Below, piece by piece: positions 1 to 9,201 of a stretch of DNA of 64,000 bases (its first letter is position 1; every line of letters starts with the position of its first letter). The position numbers and the translations under genes were made by a program. Origin of the DNA: Maribrevibacterium harenarium (lineage in GTDB: Bacteria > Pseudomonadota > Gammaproteobacteria > Pseudomonadales > Marinomonadaceae); assembly GCF_006385675.1 (NCBI RefSeq), contig NZ_VFRR01000008.1:1-64000 (forward strand), read 5' to 3'. Under the pieces are notes generated by a model that saw only the letters and a list, made by a program, of their open reading frames with translations, made no database searches and had not been told where the DNA came from.

Positions 1-153
1 TGGTCACTCGTATAAGACTTCAAGTTTTTTGAGAAGTCTCCAGCGAGCGCCCACACAAATTATCTGATTATCTATTTTAAAGAGCGGTGACACTTCAAAC
101 ATCAGCTGTTTTAGCTAGTGTTTTGCAGCCCGTGATGGCCTGCCGTGTCAGTG
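1..153 (-). ncRNA. rRNA operon leader with boxA (16S gene lies beyond the left edge)
   Basis: Read on the minus strand, this stretch carries the boxA antitermination element GCTCTTTAAAA (plus-strand 75-85). It continues into an AT-rich stretch and the block ATTTGTGTGGGC (49-60), the same order as in known gammaproteobacterial rrn leaders. Positions 8-38 contain complementary blocks (GACTTC / GAAGTC) that could start the processing stalk around 16S. The 16S gene itself is not in the window. A 16S-23S spacer can look similar, but the strong promoter just upstream argues for the operon leader. Confidence 0.85.
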
Positions 154-160
154 GGTGCGT

Positions 161-188
161 ATATTACCGTCGCGATTTTTTAACGCAA
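161..188 (-). promoter_or_regulatory. rrn P1-type promoter
   Basis: On the minus strand the -35 box TTGCGT (plus 183-188) and the -10 box TAATAT (plus 161-166) are separated by 16 bp. An A/T-rich run upstream (about 191-225) has the composition of an UP element. The bases after the -10 box (ACGCACCC) form a GC-rich discriminator, as in growth-rate and ppGpp-controlled rRNA promoters. Transcription would start near position 153 and run into the boxA leader. Confidence 0.8.
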
Positions 189-344
189 GCACTTTTTTCA
201 ATTATTTTCATTTTATTGAGCTTTATAGGTCGTCATACCTACCAATAGAAATCAGACACTCAAGATGAGCCACTACTGCTTCTTATTCCTTCAACACCCC
301 GAGTTTACACATAATTACAATAGGACAAAAAACACACAGCAGAT

Positions 345-378
345 GAACGTTAGTTCACAGTTGCAATATTACTGCAAC
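345..378. promoter_or_regulatory. palindromes upstream of the chemoreceptor
   Basis: Two inverted repeats lie just upstream of the receptor gene: GAAC-N4-GTTC at 345-356 and a perfect GTTGCA-N7-TGCAAC at 360-378, about 50 nt before the TTG start. They could be an operator or a leader hairpin. No regulator can be named from sequence. Confidence 0.35.
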
Positions 379-427
379 ATTTCCCTCATACAGTGTCGCA
401 GTAGCCAACTGGTTGAGAGATAAAACC

Positions 428-2392
428 TTGAAGATTTCTTATGTTACCCGCATTTCCACATTAAGCTATTTAGCAATAGGTGTTGCCCTAGTAGCGCTCT
501 TGCTATGGAGCATGAATAAATACCGGCAGGCATTTGATCAAAGCCAGGCTTTCTCAAAGGTCTGGGAAGCAAGCGCTATCGACCTAAAGCAATTAGTAGA
601 AGCCTACTTAAGCTCCGGAGAAGCTTCTTCATTACAGGCTGCTGAAAACTTCATCGGTGAGACTATCGACCCATTGCTTGCCACTTTACCCCAAGATTTA
701 TCTGACTCCATATCACCTAGTCTCGCAGCGTTAAGCGATTATTTACAAAATGAAGTGAGGGCCGCAGGCAAGCTATCCGGCAATCAGTACGCACTTATCG
801 AGAATAACGAACGCCAAATGCTACTGTCCCTCGATTACCTTAACACCACCCTAAAAAATGACAATTTGGATGCAACAAGTGTGCGTGCATACCTTAAAGT
901 TCAGGGAGATATTTACGCTGCTCTTGCAGCGTTGACCCAAGCTCGTAGCGATTACCTCAACACGCCATCAAGAGATAATAGGGTCGTGCTGGAACGAGTG
1001 AGCGATCTGCTAATCGAAAAAGTAGACGTACTCGCTGCACTGCCTGCATTAACCGATAGCGGTAGTAGCACAAACTCGGCAGCAGATGATTTGTCGTCTT
1101 TAATGGGATGGGGGGATACAACCGAAGAAGCTGACGCAACAGATTTGCTGGAAGAAACTAAGAATGAGTTACATACTTGGTCAGCACGCTATCTGAAAGA
1201 CGTAGACAATAGCTTTGCCACTATCGATCTATCGGAAAAAACCAAACAACGTGTACGTGAACTGATTGCGGAATTAGCAACAAGATTAGAAAACGGTACC
1301 GCAGTTATACAACAATCCACCGCCCACACTGAGCGCAATACGCTAATTGCTTTTTCAGCCTTTGTGATTGTGATGCTTGTTACAACAGCAATTACACATC
1401 TGTTCCAGAGCAAGGTCGTTGTCAGTAGTGCCCGCGAACTAAATAGCGCCGTCAAAGCACTAGTTGAAAATAACGATATTCAAACCATTAACGTCAGTCA
1501 GCGTAAAAACGAGTTATCTGAGGTCGCACGCTACATGAACCGCTACCTGGAACAAATCGCCGTACAAAGACAACAACGAGATACTGAATTGAAAAACATT
1601 TCAGTGTCGTTAAATGACATGCTTAGCGCCTTTGATCAGGTTCACCAAATCAGTCTGAATTCAAAGTCAGCCCTAGAGGGCACTGTAGAGCAAGCCACAC
1701 AAGTCGATGTATTGGCCAGCAAGGCAGAAGTGAGAGCCAAAGAAGTGGAGTCCTACGCCCACGAAACCAGTAAAGCGATGAACCTTAGCTTAACCAAGGT
1801 ACAAACCCTGAGCTCTGCCAATGAGACTACGGTTACTCGCCTACAAAACAGCAAAGGTGCTCTTGAGAACTTAGAGACCTCCGTGTTGAGTGCCAACTCC
1901 ATCGTTGGAGGTATACGAGATATTGCTGAGCAAACTAATCTGCTGGCATTAAATGCCGCGATCGAAGCGGCACGAGCGGGCGAGCAGGGCCGTGGCTTTG
2001 CGGTGGTAGCAGATGAAGTCAGAACCTTATCTGGTCGCACACAGCAATCGCTTGGGGAAATCACTTCTATTTTCGACAGCCTCACTACCTCCACTGCCGA
2101 TTTAAGAAAAAACCTCGAATTGATTGAAGCTGCTACTTCTGAGCAACGCACCCTAACCGCCGATCTAGGGGAGTCAGCACAGGAAGTAAAAGAAAAGTCC
2201 GAGCAGTCCTCTCGTTTATCGCAAAAGGCAACTGGCTACGCCGCCGAACAAAAACGCACGGTAAGCCAACTAAACAGCACTATCGCCAAAGTGCGGGAGC
2301 AAGCTGATGAAACCGAAACCTTCCTCAACGACATGAAGATGCAGATCTCTCGCAAGATTGATGACATCACCACCACACTTGGTATTAGCTAA
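428..2392 (+). CDS. methyl-accepting chemotaxis protein
   Basis: This is a transmembrane chemoreceptor that would signal to CheA/CheW. A transmembrane helix at about residues 10-28 is followed by a large, mostly helical extracytoplasmic domain (about 30-305), a second membrane helix (about 308-330, core [11 protein letters not shown]), a HAMP-like linker and a coiled-coil signalling domain. The signalling tip is intact ([20 protein letters not shown] then [12 protein letters not shown]). There is no ATG near the N-terminus. A TTG at 413 is also in frame, but TTG at 428 has GAGAG about 9 nt upstream and gives a normal start just before the first membrane helix (654 aa). The ligand domain was not assigned to a family. 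It is divergent from the rrn promoter and convergent with serA. Confidence 0.9.
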   Translation: MKISYVTRISTLSYLAIGVALVALLLWSMNKYRQAFDQSQAFSKVWEASAIDLKQLVEAYLSSGEASSLQAAENFIGETIDPLLATLPQDLSDSISPSLAALSDYLQNEVRAAGKLSGNQYALIENNERQMLLSLDYLNTTLKNDNLDATSVRAYLKVQGDIYAALAALTQARSDYLNTPSRDNRVVLERVSDLLIEKVDVLAALPALTDSGSSTNSAADDLSSLMGWGDTTEEADATDLLEETKNELHTWSARYLKDVDNSFATIDLSEKTKQRVRELIAELATRLENGTAVIQQSTAHTERNTLIAFSAFVIVMLVTTAITHLFQSKVVVSSARELNSAVKALVENNDIQTINVSQRKNELSEVARYMNRYLEQIAVQRQQRDTELKNISVSLNDMLSAFDQVHQISLNSKSALEGTVEQATQVDVLASKAEVRAKEVESYAHETSKAMNLSLTKVQTLSSANETTVTRLQNSKGALENLETSVLSANSIVGGIRDIAEQTNLLALNAAIEAARAGEQGRGFAVVADEVRTLSGRTQQSLGEITSIFDSLTTSTADLRKNLELIEAATSEQRTLTADLGESAQEVKEKSEQSSRLSQKATGYAAEQKRTVSQLNSTIAKVREQADETETFLNDMKMQISRKIDDITTTLGIS

Positions 2393-2400
2393 AACAAAAA

Positions 2401-2428
2401 AGCCCAGCAACGGTTGAGCTGCTGGGCT
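2401..2428. terminator. bidirectional terminator between chemoreceptor and serA
   Basis: AGCCCAGCA and TGCTGGGCT form a 9-bp stem with a 10-nt loop, flanked by an A-rich run on the left and TTT on the right. It lies between two convergent genes and can serve both. Confidence 0.85.
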
Positions 2429-2449
2429 TTCTATCACTAGCAATGGCTA

Positions 2450-3679
2450 CTAAAACAATACCCGCGCTTTGATAGTGCCTTCCACTTCGCGAATCTTCTC
2501 TAAGGCTAACTCGCCAGCATCGGCCGCTACATCCATAACCATGTAGCCTAATTTCTCTGTGGTACGTAGGTACTGACCAGAAATATTGATGTTATTGTCG
2601 GAGAAAATAGCGTTAATCTTCGACAATACGCCTGGACGGTTTTCGTGGATATGAAGAATACGGTGCTGACCAGCCTGAGCGGGCAGAGCCACTTCTGGGA
2701 AGTTGACCGCTGCCGTCGTGGTACCGATATCAGAGTACTGAATAAGCTTTTCGGCAACTTCCACACCAATGTTAGCTTGCGCTTCCATGGTAGATCCACC
2801 AACATGGGGCGTCAAAATAACGTTATCTAGACCGCGCAATGGCGATACAAACTCTTCGTTATTACCTTTAGGCTCTACTGGAAACACATCGACCGCCGCG
2901 CCTGCTAGTGCACCCGTTTTAAGCGCCTCAGCGACGGACTCTAGATTCGCAACGGTGCCACGGGATGCGTTAATAAAGATAGCTCCCTTCTTCATCTGAG
3001 CGACCTGCTCTGGACCAATCATCATTTTGGTGCTTGCTGTCTCTGGCACATGCAAGCTGATTACATCGCTAGTTGCCAATAGCTCTTCTAAGGACTTCAC
3101 CTGACGCGCATTACCCAACGGCAGCTTGGTGACGATATCGTAAAAGCATACATCCATGCCTAAGGACTCTGCCAATACACTTAGCTGGGTACCGATGCTG
3201 CCATAACCGATAATACCTAAACGTTTGCCACGGGTTTCAAACGAGCCCACGGCAGACTTCATCCAGCCACCGCGATGACAAACCGCATTTTTTTCTGGGA
3301 TGCCACGCAATAACAGAATTAGCTCGCCTAATACCAATTCCGCCACACTGCGAGTATTGGAGTAAGGGGCATTGAAGACCACAATACCTTTGGATGAGGC
3401 GGCTTCCAAATCAACTTGGTTAGTACCAATGCAGAAACAGCCAATCGCAACTAATTTGTTAGCTTGCTCTAGCACTTTGGCATTTAGCTGTGTACGGGAG
3501 CGAATGCCAATAAAATGCACTTCACCGATCTTCTCGATCAGCTCTTCTTCTGACAGAGCGACTTTATGGTATTCAATATTGGTGTAACCTGCTGCGTTGA
3601 GTGCATCCACTGCAGATTGGTGCACGCCTTCAAGCAATAGGATTTTGATTCTATCTTTGTCTAGAGAGGTGTTACTCAT
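2450..3679 (-). CDS. serA: D-3-phosphoglycerate dehydrogenase
   Basis: SerA oxidises 3-phosphoglycerate to 3-phosphohydroxypyruvate with NAD, the first step of serine synthesis. The 409-aa product follows the E. coli-type architecture: a split substrate-binding domain, a Rossmann domain (IGYGSIGTQ, about residues 155-165), the catalytic segment TPHVGGST, and a C-terminal ACT domain (HIHENRPGVLSKINAIF) for serine feedback. The sequence IGCFCIGTNQVDL is typical of the family. An in-frame ATG exists at 3697, but the one at 3679 matches the E. coli start (SNTSLDKDRIK) and has GAGAAG about 9 nt upstream. Monocistronic, ending at the shared terminator. Confidence 0.97.
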   Translation of the reverse strand: MSNTSLDKDRIKILLLEGVHQSAVDALNAAGYTNIEYHKVALSEEELIEKIGEVHFIGIRSRTQLNAKVLEQANKLVAIGCFCIGTNQVDLEAASSKGIVVFNAPYSNTRSVAELVLGELILLLRGIPEKNAVCHRGGWMKSAVGSFETRGKRLGIIGYGSIGTQLSVLAESLGMDVCFYDIVTKLPLGNARQVKSLEELLATSDVISLHVPETASTKMMIGPEQVAQMKKGAIFINASRGTVANLESVAEALKTGALAGAAVDVFPVEPKGNNEEFVSPLRGLDNVILTPHVGGSTMEAQANIGVEVAEKLIQYSDIGTTTAAVNFPEVALPAQAGQHRILHIHENRPGVLSKINAIFSDNNINISGQYLRTTEKLGYMVMDVAADAGELALEKIREVEGTIKARVLF

Positions 3680-3823
3680 GGATTTATGACTTCTCAATTG
3701 GGTGGTATGGGTATGGCTATATTACCACACTGCGTCAGCCCTCACAGAGCTGACACACAAATGTCTTTCATCCAAAGCGGAACAAAACTCAAGAATCCGA
3801 TAAAAACCTAGGAGGGATAACCT

Positions 3824-4918
3824 CTATCGGCGCGTTAACAAAACGCCTGTCTCCACATGATGGGTATAGGGAAACTGATCGAACATGGCAAAACGCGCCA
3901 CATGATGAGTGTCGCTTAGGGCCATTAAGTTGTCTTTCAAGGTTTCTGGATTACAGGAAATATACAGTATTCGATCAACCTTACGTACTAGCTCTACCGT
4001 AGCTTGATCGAGCCCAGCACGAGGCGGGTCAACCAGCACCACACTTGGTGCAAGTGTATCCATACCAGCCTGTTTAAGGGTTTTTGGTAACTCAGTTTCG
4101 CCGTTTAATGCCGCCGATACATCTTCACTGGCCATTTTCACCACAGAAACATTATCAACACCATTCATAGCAATATTAAGTTGCGCAGATTGCACCGACA
4201 CTTTAGCGATTTCTGTTCCTATCACCCGGTCGAAGTGGCGAGCCAGTGGAATCGAAAAATTACCATTCCCGCAGTACATCTCCAACAAATCCCCAGCACA
4301 ATCTGAGGTTACATCCAGCGCCCAACTCAGCATCTTCTCATTAATGCCAGCATTAGGTTGTGTGAAGCTATTTTCGACTTGTTGATAGTGGTATTTACGC
4401 CCGTTTACTGTCAGTGTTTCCATCACGAAGTCCCGTGTCAGAATCATCTTCTTCTTCCGACTTCGACCGATAAAATGGCAAGCCGGAAAGGCATCATTTA
4501 AGGTATTTGCTGCTTGGCGCCACTGCTCGTCAATTGGCTTGTGATACAACAAGCTAATCAGCGCTTCGCCGGTAGTCGTTGTCAAAAAGTCCACTTGAAA
4601 TAGTTTATGACGCAGCACATCCACCTCTTTGATAGCCGCGAGTAGTGCAGGCATCAATTCGTTGATCAGCGTGGAGGCTGGTAAAAATTGATCCGTTCGT
4701 ATCGGTTGACGGGGATTGGCTGAGTCAAACATGGCATAGTATAAATCATCGCCTTCATGCCATATGCGAAACTCGGCGCGCATACGATAGTGTTCAGGCT
4801 CGCTGGCGAAGACTTCCAAAGTCGGCATAGCAAGATCAGCCATTAGCTCCTGCAACGCTTGCTGCTTTTGCGTCAGCTGTGCCTCGTATAACTCCGGGTT
4901 GATTTCGTCTGGTCGCAT
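3824..4918 (-). CDS. trmA: tRNA (uracil-54-C5)-methyltransferase
   Basis: TrmA makes m5U54 in the T-loop of tRNAs using SAM. The 364-aa protein (E. coli 366) has the SAM-binding motif EMYCGNGNFSIPLA, the DPPRAGL motif, the catalytic cysteine in ISCNPETLKDNL and the conserved HHVETGVLL near the C-terminus. The longer frame begins at 4942, but ATG 4918 has AGAGG about 7 nt upstream and matches the family N-terminus (RPDEINPELYEAQL). It is last in a minus-strand group, 78 bp after the barrel-like gene. Confidence 0.96.
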   Translation of the reverse strand: MRPDEINPELYEAQLTQKQQALQELMADLAMPTLEVFASEPEHYRMRAEFRIWHEGDDLYYAMFDSANPRQPIRTDQFLPASTLINELMPALLAAIKEVDVLRHKLFQVDFLTTTTGEALISLLYHKPIDEQWRQAANTLNDAFPACHFIGRSRKKKMILTRDFVMETLTVNGRKYHYQQVENSFTQPNAGINEKMLSWALDVTSDCAGDLLEMYCGNGNFSIPLARHFDRVIGTEIAKVSVQSAQLNIAMNGVDNVSVVKMASEDVSAALNGETELPKTLKQAGMDTLAPSVVLVDPPRAGLDQATVELVRKVDRILYISCNPETLKDNLMALSDTHHVARFAMFDQFPYTHHVETGVLLTRR

Positions 4919-4996
4919 AGAAAAGCCTCTGAACAATGACAAATTGGCGGCGAATTATACGACCAATGCAAGTTGTTTGCGACTGCGCCAGGGAAG

Positions 4997-5932
4997 CTAG
5001 AGGTAGTCTTCGCCAAATAATAGCTCTAAGGACAAGGTTAAAGAGGCTGAGGCGGCATAATCATCGCTGCGCTGGTGGGTTATCTGGGGTTGAACCTGAC
5101 CAATCAACCACTTGCCATACAAACGATGTTGCCACTGCACAAAGTATAAAAATGCTTCTTGGCTCGCTCGCGGCCAACCTTCTTGGAGAACACTAAACTG
5201 GTAGCGCAGTTTATTATCTTCATCGAAAGCATGATTAACGAATGCATTTTCCCGCCATGCGGTGGTGCCTTCTTGTTCAAGATGGGAAATCCCCAGATCA
5301 ACACCAAACTCAAAGCGATCGTTTAAAGGACGTTGCAAACCAAAGCCATAGCGCCCCCCCTTACCTAAGGAATAGTATGAGAAAACCTGCTCTGACTGCT
5401 GCCAACGCCACTGACCCAGATCGCCGCTTTGGGTAAATTGAATTTTTAGGTATGGATCAAGGGGAAGAGCCAATAACACACCGGCATCTACCGTTGCATT
5501 TAATGCCTGCTCTACATAACGAATCGCTGCCGCAAGCTCAATATTACGGGCCGACTCAGCAATACTTTCGTCACTACCACGTGGTCCGATTTGAGTTTCT
5601 TCAGTCAATTGCTTCGCATCTGACTCAATGACGAAGTTCAAGCGGTTTTGGGTATTTGGTAAACGGATGCGGGTATTAAAGTCGAAAAAGCCAGTCGTTG
5701 ACTCCTCGCCAATGATGGGGCCGAAGCGCACACTGATATAGCTTAAATTCGTTTCAGCTGGTTGGCGACCCGATAAATAAGCATCAAGGCCGTTGCTCCA
5801 GGAGCCAACGATAGAGGAAACTTCTTGATGAGTTTGATCGAGCCAGAGTGTGTCGCTGTCATCTGCATAACAAAATGTACAGAGCAACAACGACCAGCCA
5901 GCAACGAGCGTAACGTCCTTGTAAATAGTCAT
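4997..5932 (-). CDS. secreted, probable outer-membrane beta-barrel protein
   Basis: I do not recognise a named family. The 311-aa product has a signal peptide (hydrophobic core LVAGWSLLLCTFC, cleavage likely near YADD) and then many alternating aromatic/polar segments typical of beta strands, such as YLKIQFTQSG, GRYGFGLQR, RFEFGVDLG and LRYQFSVLQ. It ends in LSLELLFGEDYL, in a strand-like C-terminus. It starts 3 nt after mtnN stops, so it is translationally coupled to the LuxP-like/sensor/mtnN group. Function unknown; a small outer-membrane barrel is inferred. Confidence 0.7.
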   Translation of the reverse strand: MTIYKDVTLVAGWSLLLCTFCYADDSDTLWLDQTHQEVSSIVGSWSNGLDAYLSGRQPAETNLSYISVRFGPIIGEESTTGFFDFNTRIRLPNTQNRLNFVIESDAKQLTEETQIGPRGSDESIAESARNIELAAAIRYVEQALNATVDAGVLLALPLDPYLKIQFTQSGDLGQWRWQQSEQVFSYYSLGKGGRYGFGLQRPLNDRFEFGVDLGISHLEQEGTTAWRENAFVNHAFDEDNKLRYQFSVLQEGWPRASQEAFLYFVQWQHRLYGKWLIGQVQPQITHQRSDDYAASASLTLSLELLFGEDYL

Positions 5933-5935
5933 TGA

Positions 5936-6628
5936 TTACTCCGCCAACATGGCGCGTATCATCAGTGATGAGTTCTGCGCAGCAACTTGTAAATATTCTT
6001 CGAATGAGGCCGGTGATTCTTTATCTGCCACATCGGACAACGAACGCACCACCACAAACGGCGTACCAAATTTGTGACACACTTGCGCCACCGCAGCGGC
6101 TTCCATCTCGACCGCCATCATTTGGGGAAATTGGCTAAGTACTAGAGCAACTCGCTCTGGATCACACATAAAACTATCCCCAGTACCTATTAAGCCACGC
6201 TTGGCTTTGACACGCCCAATATTCATCACCGCACGCTCTGCTTTTTCTACCCATGCCGGGTCTGCTAAGTATGTCGCAGGCATACTCGGCACTTGCCCTA
6301 ATGGGTAACCAAACGCCGTCACATCCACATCATGATGCACCACTTCCGAGGAAATAATAACGTCACCGACGTTTAATTCGGGGTCAAAGCCACCGGCAGA
6401 GCCAATATTGATAACCGCATCTGGCGCAAAACGAGATAACAATAACGTCGTAGAAGTAGCGGCATTGACTTTACCTATTCCAGACTTTAACAACACAACT
6501 GGCGTATCATCTAGCTTGCCAGTATAAAACTCGCAACCTGCCTGCTCACTCTCTTGGACATCCGTTAACCAAGACTTTATCACTGCGACTTCTTCATCCA
6601 TCGCCCCAACCAAACCAATTAATGCCAT
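5936..6628 (-). CDS. mtnN: 5'-methylthioadenosine/S-adenosylhomocysteine nucleosidase (Pfs)
   Basis: MtnN cleaves adenine from methylthioadenosine, S-adenosylhomocysteine and 5'-deoxyadenosine, removing inhibitors of SAM enzymes and giving S-ribosylhomocysteine, the precursor of autoinducer-2 where LuxS is present. The 230-aa protein shows the expected residues: the glutamate in GAMDEEV, INIGSAGG, the adenine-site glutamate in AVEMEAAAVAQV and the catalytic aspartate in RSLSDVADK. The ribosome-binding site AGGGGG overlaps the stop of the sensor gene, which ends only 8 nt upstream. It is thus coexpressed with a LuxP-like protein and a LuxQ-shaped sensor. No luxS is present in the window. Confidence 0.97.
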   Translation of the reverse strand: MALIGLVGAMDEEVAVIKSWLTDVQESEQAGCEFYTGKLDDTPVVLLKSGIGKVNAATSTTLLLSRFAPDAVINIGSAGGFDPELNVGDVIISSEVVHHDVDVTAFGYPLGQVPSMPATYLADPAWVEKAERAVMNIGRVKAKRGLIGTGDSFMCDPERVALVLSQFPQMMAVEMEAAAVAQVCHKFGTPFVVVRSLSDVADKESPASFEEYLQVAAQNSSLMIRAMLAE

Positions 6629-6636
6629 ATGACCCC

Positions 6637-9201
6637 CTAAGTCTTTTCTAAAAATAGCGTGAATGTTTCCCGCGATAAGGGGAACGTGACATTGTTTATT
6701 ACTCGCATACCAGTCACTGGTTGACGCTCCGACACGAGTACCCAGGTAACATTATCCTTTGTGTTATGAATTAACTCACCCAATAAATCATAAACCTCAT
6801 CACTCAATACCAACACTTTGCGCGCAACGCCGGTATTCAGTAAAGCCTCCAAATCATGGGCGGAAATCCCGATGCGACTAGACACCTCAAAACGACCCAG
6901 TTCTGCCTGCCAAATTGCCTGTAACACATCGCCGCCGCCAATAATAAACCACTGACCAAGCGTAGCATCTTGTAAATGCTCAAGATTCAACCAATGTTCT
7001 TCTGACAATCCCGCCAACTGACTACCCAAAACGTAAGCCGATGGATAGTGTTTGATATGCAGGTAGCCATCGAGTTCACTATCACCACCCAAGCAAATCG
7101 CCTTACCCTGTAAGGCTGGATCTAACGCTTCTAACTGCTTCACTACGTCTAAAAATGCTAAGTTAGAATCCGTACCAATCAGCAGGCCATGATAATGCTG
7201 ACCTAAATTCAAATGACTTTTCGCAAACTGTGTAAAAGAGGTATAAGTATGTACCATAACGCCCAGTTGGGACAAAGACCGTACACAAGTATCGGTATAC
7301 TTGTAATCATTGCTTATAAACACCACTTGTTTACCGTCCAAGGCTGCTAACGTCTCCTGCCCATCTTTCTCTAAAGTCACCCCCAACTCTATGTGACCAT
7401 CGTTTCCGATAGCATAGGACCCCGTCAACACTCGACATAATGCTTCCAGTAACCATAACAACAAGGGACGGTGCGCATCGACCCCAACCACCAGCACCTG
7501 CAATCGTCCCGCAACCAGAGATATCTCGACCCCTCGGCCAGATAAATTACTGGCCAATGACGCCATAATTGCCAATGCAATTAAATTAAGATGATCCTTC
7601 TGCCAACTCACCTTGGTACACGCATCCTCCAAACTAAATTGATAGTCGAATTGGGTGCTCGGCTCCCCGAGAGGCAGCAATCTATCTACTTTATGATAGG
7701 CCTCGGTAAGAAGCTGGCCTAAAGGTCGATGTCGAGGTTCTGATTCCGGGACTCGCGCTAATTCATCAATCAGCTCCGCCAAGGTAGAAAACCAAGCAAC
7801 GCTATTACGTGTCACTGTGTAGCTGGGGTCATAGGCGACACTATGAAACTCTGACATCAGCACATCGACATTTGGGTAGGGACGTACCAAAGATTTCGCT
7901 GGGTACATCTGCTCTAACTGCCACTGCAAACGGTTTGCTTCGGTGACATCATAGCCAAGCATGACGACATTACGGAATGCATACTCATTAACAAAGCTAA
8001 TAAAGTACCAGCGCACTACTCGCTCTACCCCTGGCATTTGTAGCTCGACACTGACGCCTGATTCACCATGCATTGCCTTACGGTAAAAGCGGTGGCAGTC
8101 AATTGGCGTCACATCAAAGATTTTTGCTCCTGGTGTCAAAGGCCGTAGCACGGCTTCCGCTTGTTTATTTACCCGCGTGATTCTGGCTCCCTCATCACAA
8201 AACACAACGGCTACCTGTAATGAATTCATGAGGAGTTCAAACAGCTGCTCTTGTGAGCGCATTCTGAGTTGATACTGATGTAGCTGCGATAGCAGCGGCT
8301 TGAACTCTTGGTAGGCATTTTCATGTCCTCCAACTTGAGTAAGCAGCTTATTTACTTCCGTGAATACGTAGCGTTGTACGACTTTTATTGTGATTCCGAA
8401 GAGAATCAATAGCGTTACAAAGATGGTAATGAACCGCCACCATGCGAATTCAGTAAACGCCTCAGCGACCGGCCGATGTAGGGCAAATTCAATCTGCATT
8501 GCTTCATCTAAATTCCCTACGATCAGTGGGCGCAAAACTTCGATGCTCGACTCCGCTGGGTCAAATGCGCTACCAGTTGTCTCCATCAGTACCTCATCAG
8601 CCTGATCTAACAGACGGATTCGGTCTACGGCAGCGGCATCAAGCAGTTCGCTGGCCAAGGTAAGATTTTGGCTCAGCACGATAAAACCGAACAAAATACC
8701 TCGAGGTTGTGCGCTTACAGAGGACTGATTAGGCAAGGGTTGTTTGTACACTAACATATCAACTCCCTGTGAACTGGACACTCGAACCCAATAACCGTAA
8801 CGGGCGGACTCTAGCTGCAATGCTAAATCATCATCGGTATACAAACGTGCTCTCGGGTCAATTAACTCTCTACCATCACTCATCTGCACCACAAAGAAAT
8901 CTAGCCCGCCAAACAGCAACACATCGTGATTCTCGAAAATAGTTTCCAGCTCAGTGCCTGTTCTTGGGGTTCCAGCAACAATCTGCTGGGCGATAAAACG
9001 CGCTTCGAATTCAGAGCGTTCGAGGTAGGAAGCCATGACATCATTTAGCTGAACAACCCGTTGCGCCAGATCCTCGGCCAATTTTTGATTGCGTAAATAG
9101 GCATCCAAGGCCGCTGTCAGCAGCACCAGTAGCAGAGCAATCAGTAGGAAAGGGACAGACAGTTTGCGGAAAAATACCTGACTTAAGCTTATGGGCGCCA
9201 C
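6637..9201 (-). CDS. LuxQ-shaped membrane sensor with degenerate kinase and receiver-like domains
   Basis: The 854-aa protein has a membrane helix at about residues 13-33, a periplasmic domain to about 252, a second helix (about 253-276, FITIFVTLLILFGITI) and a PAS-like domain (about 320-430). About 430-620 should hold the histidine-kinase core, but no H-box (SHEIRTP-type) and no N or G box can be seen. The last 230 residues look like two receiver-type folds (GKQVVFISNDYKYTDTC at about 628, RKVLVLSDEV near the end) without clear phospho-acceptor signatures. The start is GTG at 9201, with GGAGG 6 nt upstream, inside the end of the LuxP-like gene (13-nt overlap). The layout resembles a hybrid LuxQ kinase. 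The loss of catalytic residues suggests signalling by conformation or partner binding, which is an inference. Confidence 0.75.
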   Translation of the reverse strand: MAPISLSQVFFRKLSVPFLLIALLLVLLTAALDAYLRNQKLAEDLAQRVVQLNDVMASYLERSEFEARFIAQQIVAGTPRTGTELETIFENHDVLLFGGLDFFVVQMSDGRELIDPRARLYTDDDLALQLESARYGYWVRVSSSQGVDMLVYKQPLPNQSSVSAQPRGILFGFIVLSQNLTLASELLDAAAVDRIRLLDQADEVLMETTGSAFDPAESSIEVLRPLIVGNLDEAMQIEFALHRPVAEAFTEFAWWRFITIFVTLLILFGITIKVVQRYVFTEVNKLLTQVGGHENAYQEFKPLLSQLHQYQLRMRSQEQLFELLMNSLQVAVVFCDEGARITRVNKQAEAVLRPLTPGAKIFDVTPIDCHRFYRKAMHGESGVSVELQMPGVERVVRWYFISFVNEYAFRNVVMLGYDVTEANRLQWQLEQMYPAKSLVRPYPNVDVLMSEFHSVAYDPSYTVTRNSVAWFSTLAELIDELARVPESEPRHRPLGQLLTEAYHKVDRLLPLGEPSTQFDYQFSLEDACTKVSWQKDHLNLIALAIMASLASNLSGRGVEISLVAGRLQVLVVGVDAHRPLLLWLLEALCRVLTGSYAIGNDGHIELGVTLEKDGQETLAALDGKQVVFISNDYKYTDTCVRSLSQLGVMVHTYTSFTQFAKSHLNLGQHYHGLLIGTDSNLAFLDVVKQLEALDPALQGKAICLGGDSELDGYLHIKHYPSAYVLGSQLAGLSEEHWLNLEHLQDATLGQWFIIGGGDVLQAIWQAELGRFEVSSRIGISAHDLEALLNTGVARKVLVLSDEVYDLLGELIHNTKDNVTWVLVSERQPVTGMRVINNVTFPLSRETFTLFLEKT

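Noticed and set aside
1-153. 16S-23S internal spacer instead of rrn leader
   Set aside because: BoxA occurs in both, but a full -35/-10 promoter with AT-rich upstream element precedes it, which fits the operon start.
5936-6628. Treating mtnN as proof of AI-2 quorum sensing
   Set aside because: MtnN is a general SAM-recycling enzyme and luxS is not in the window, so AI-2 production is not claimed.
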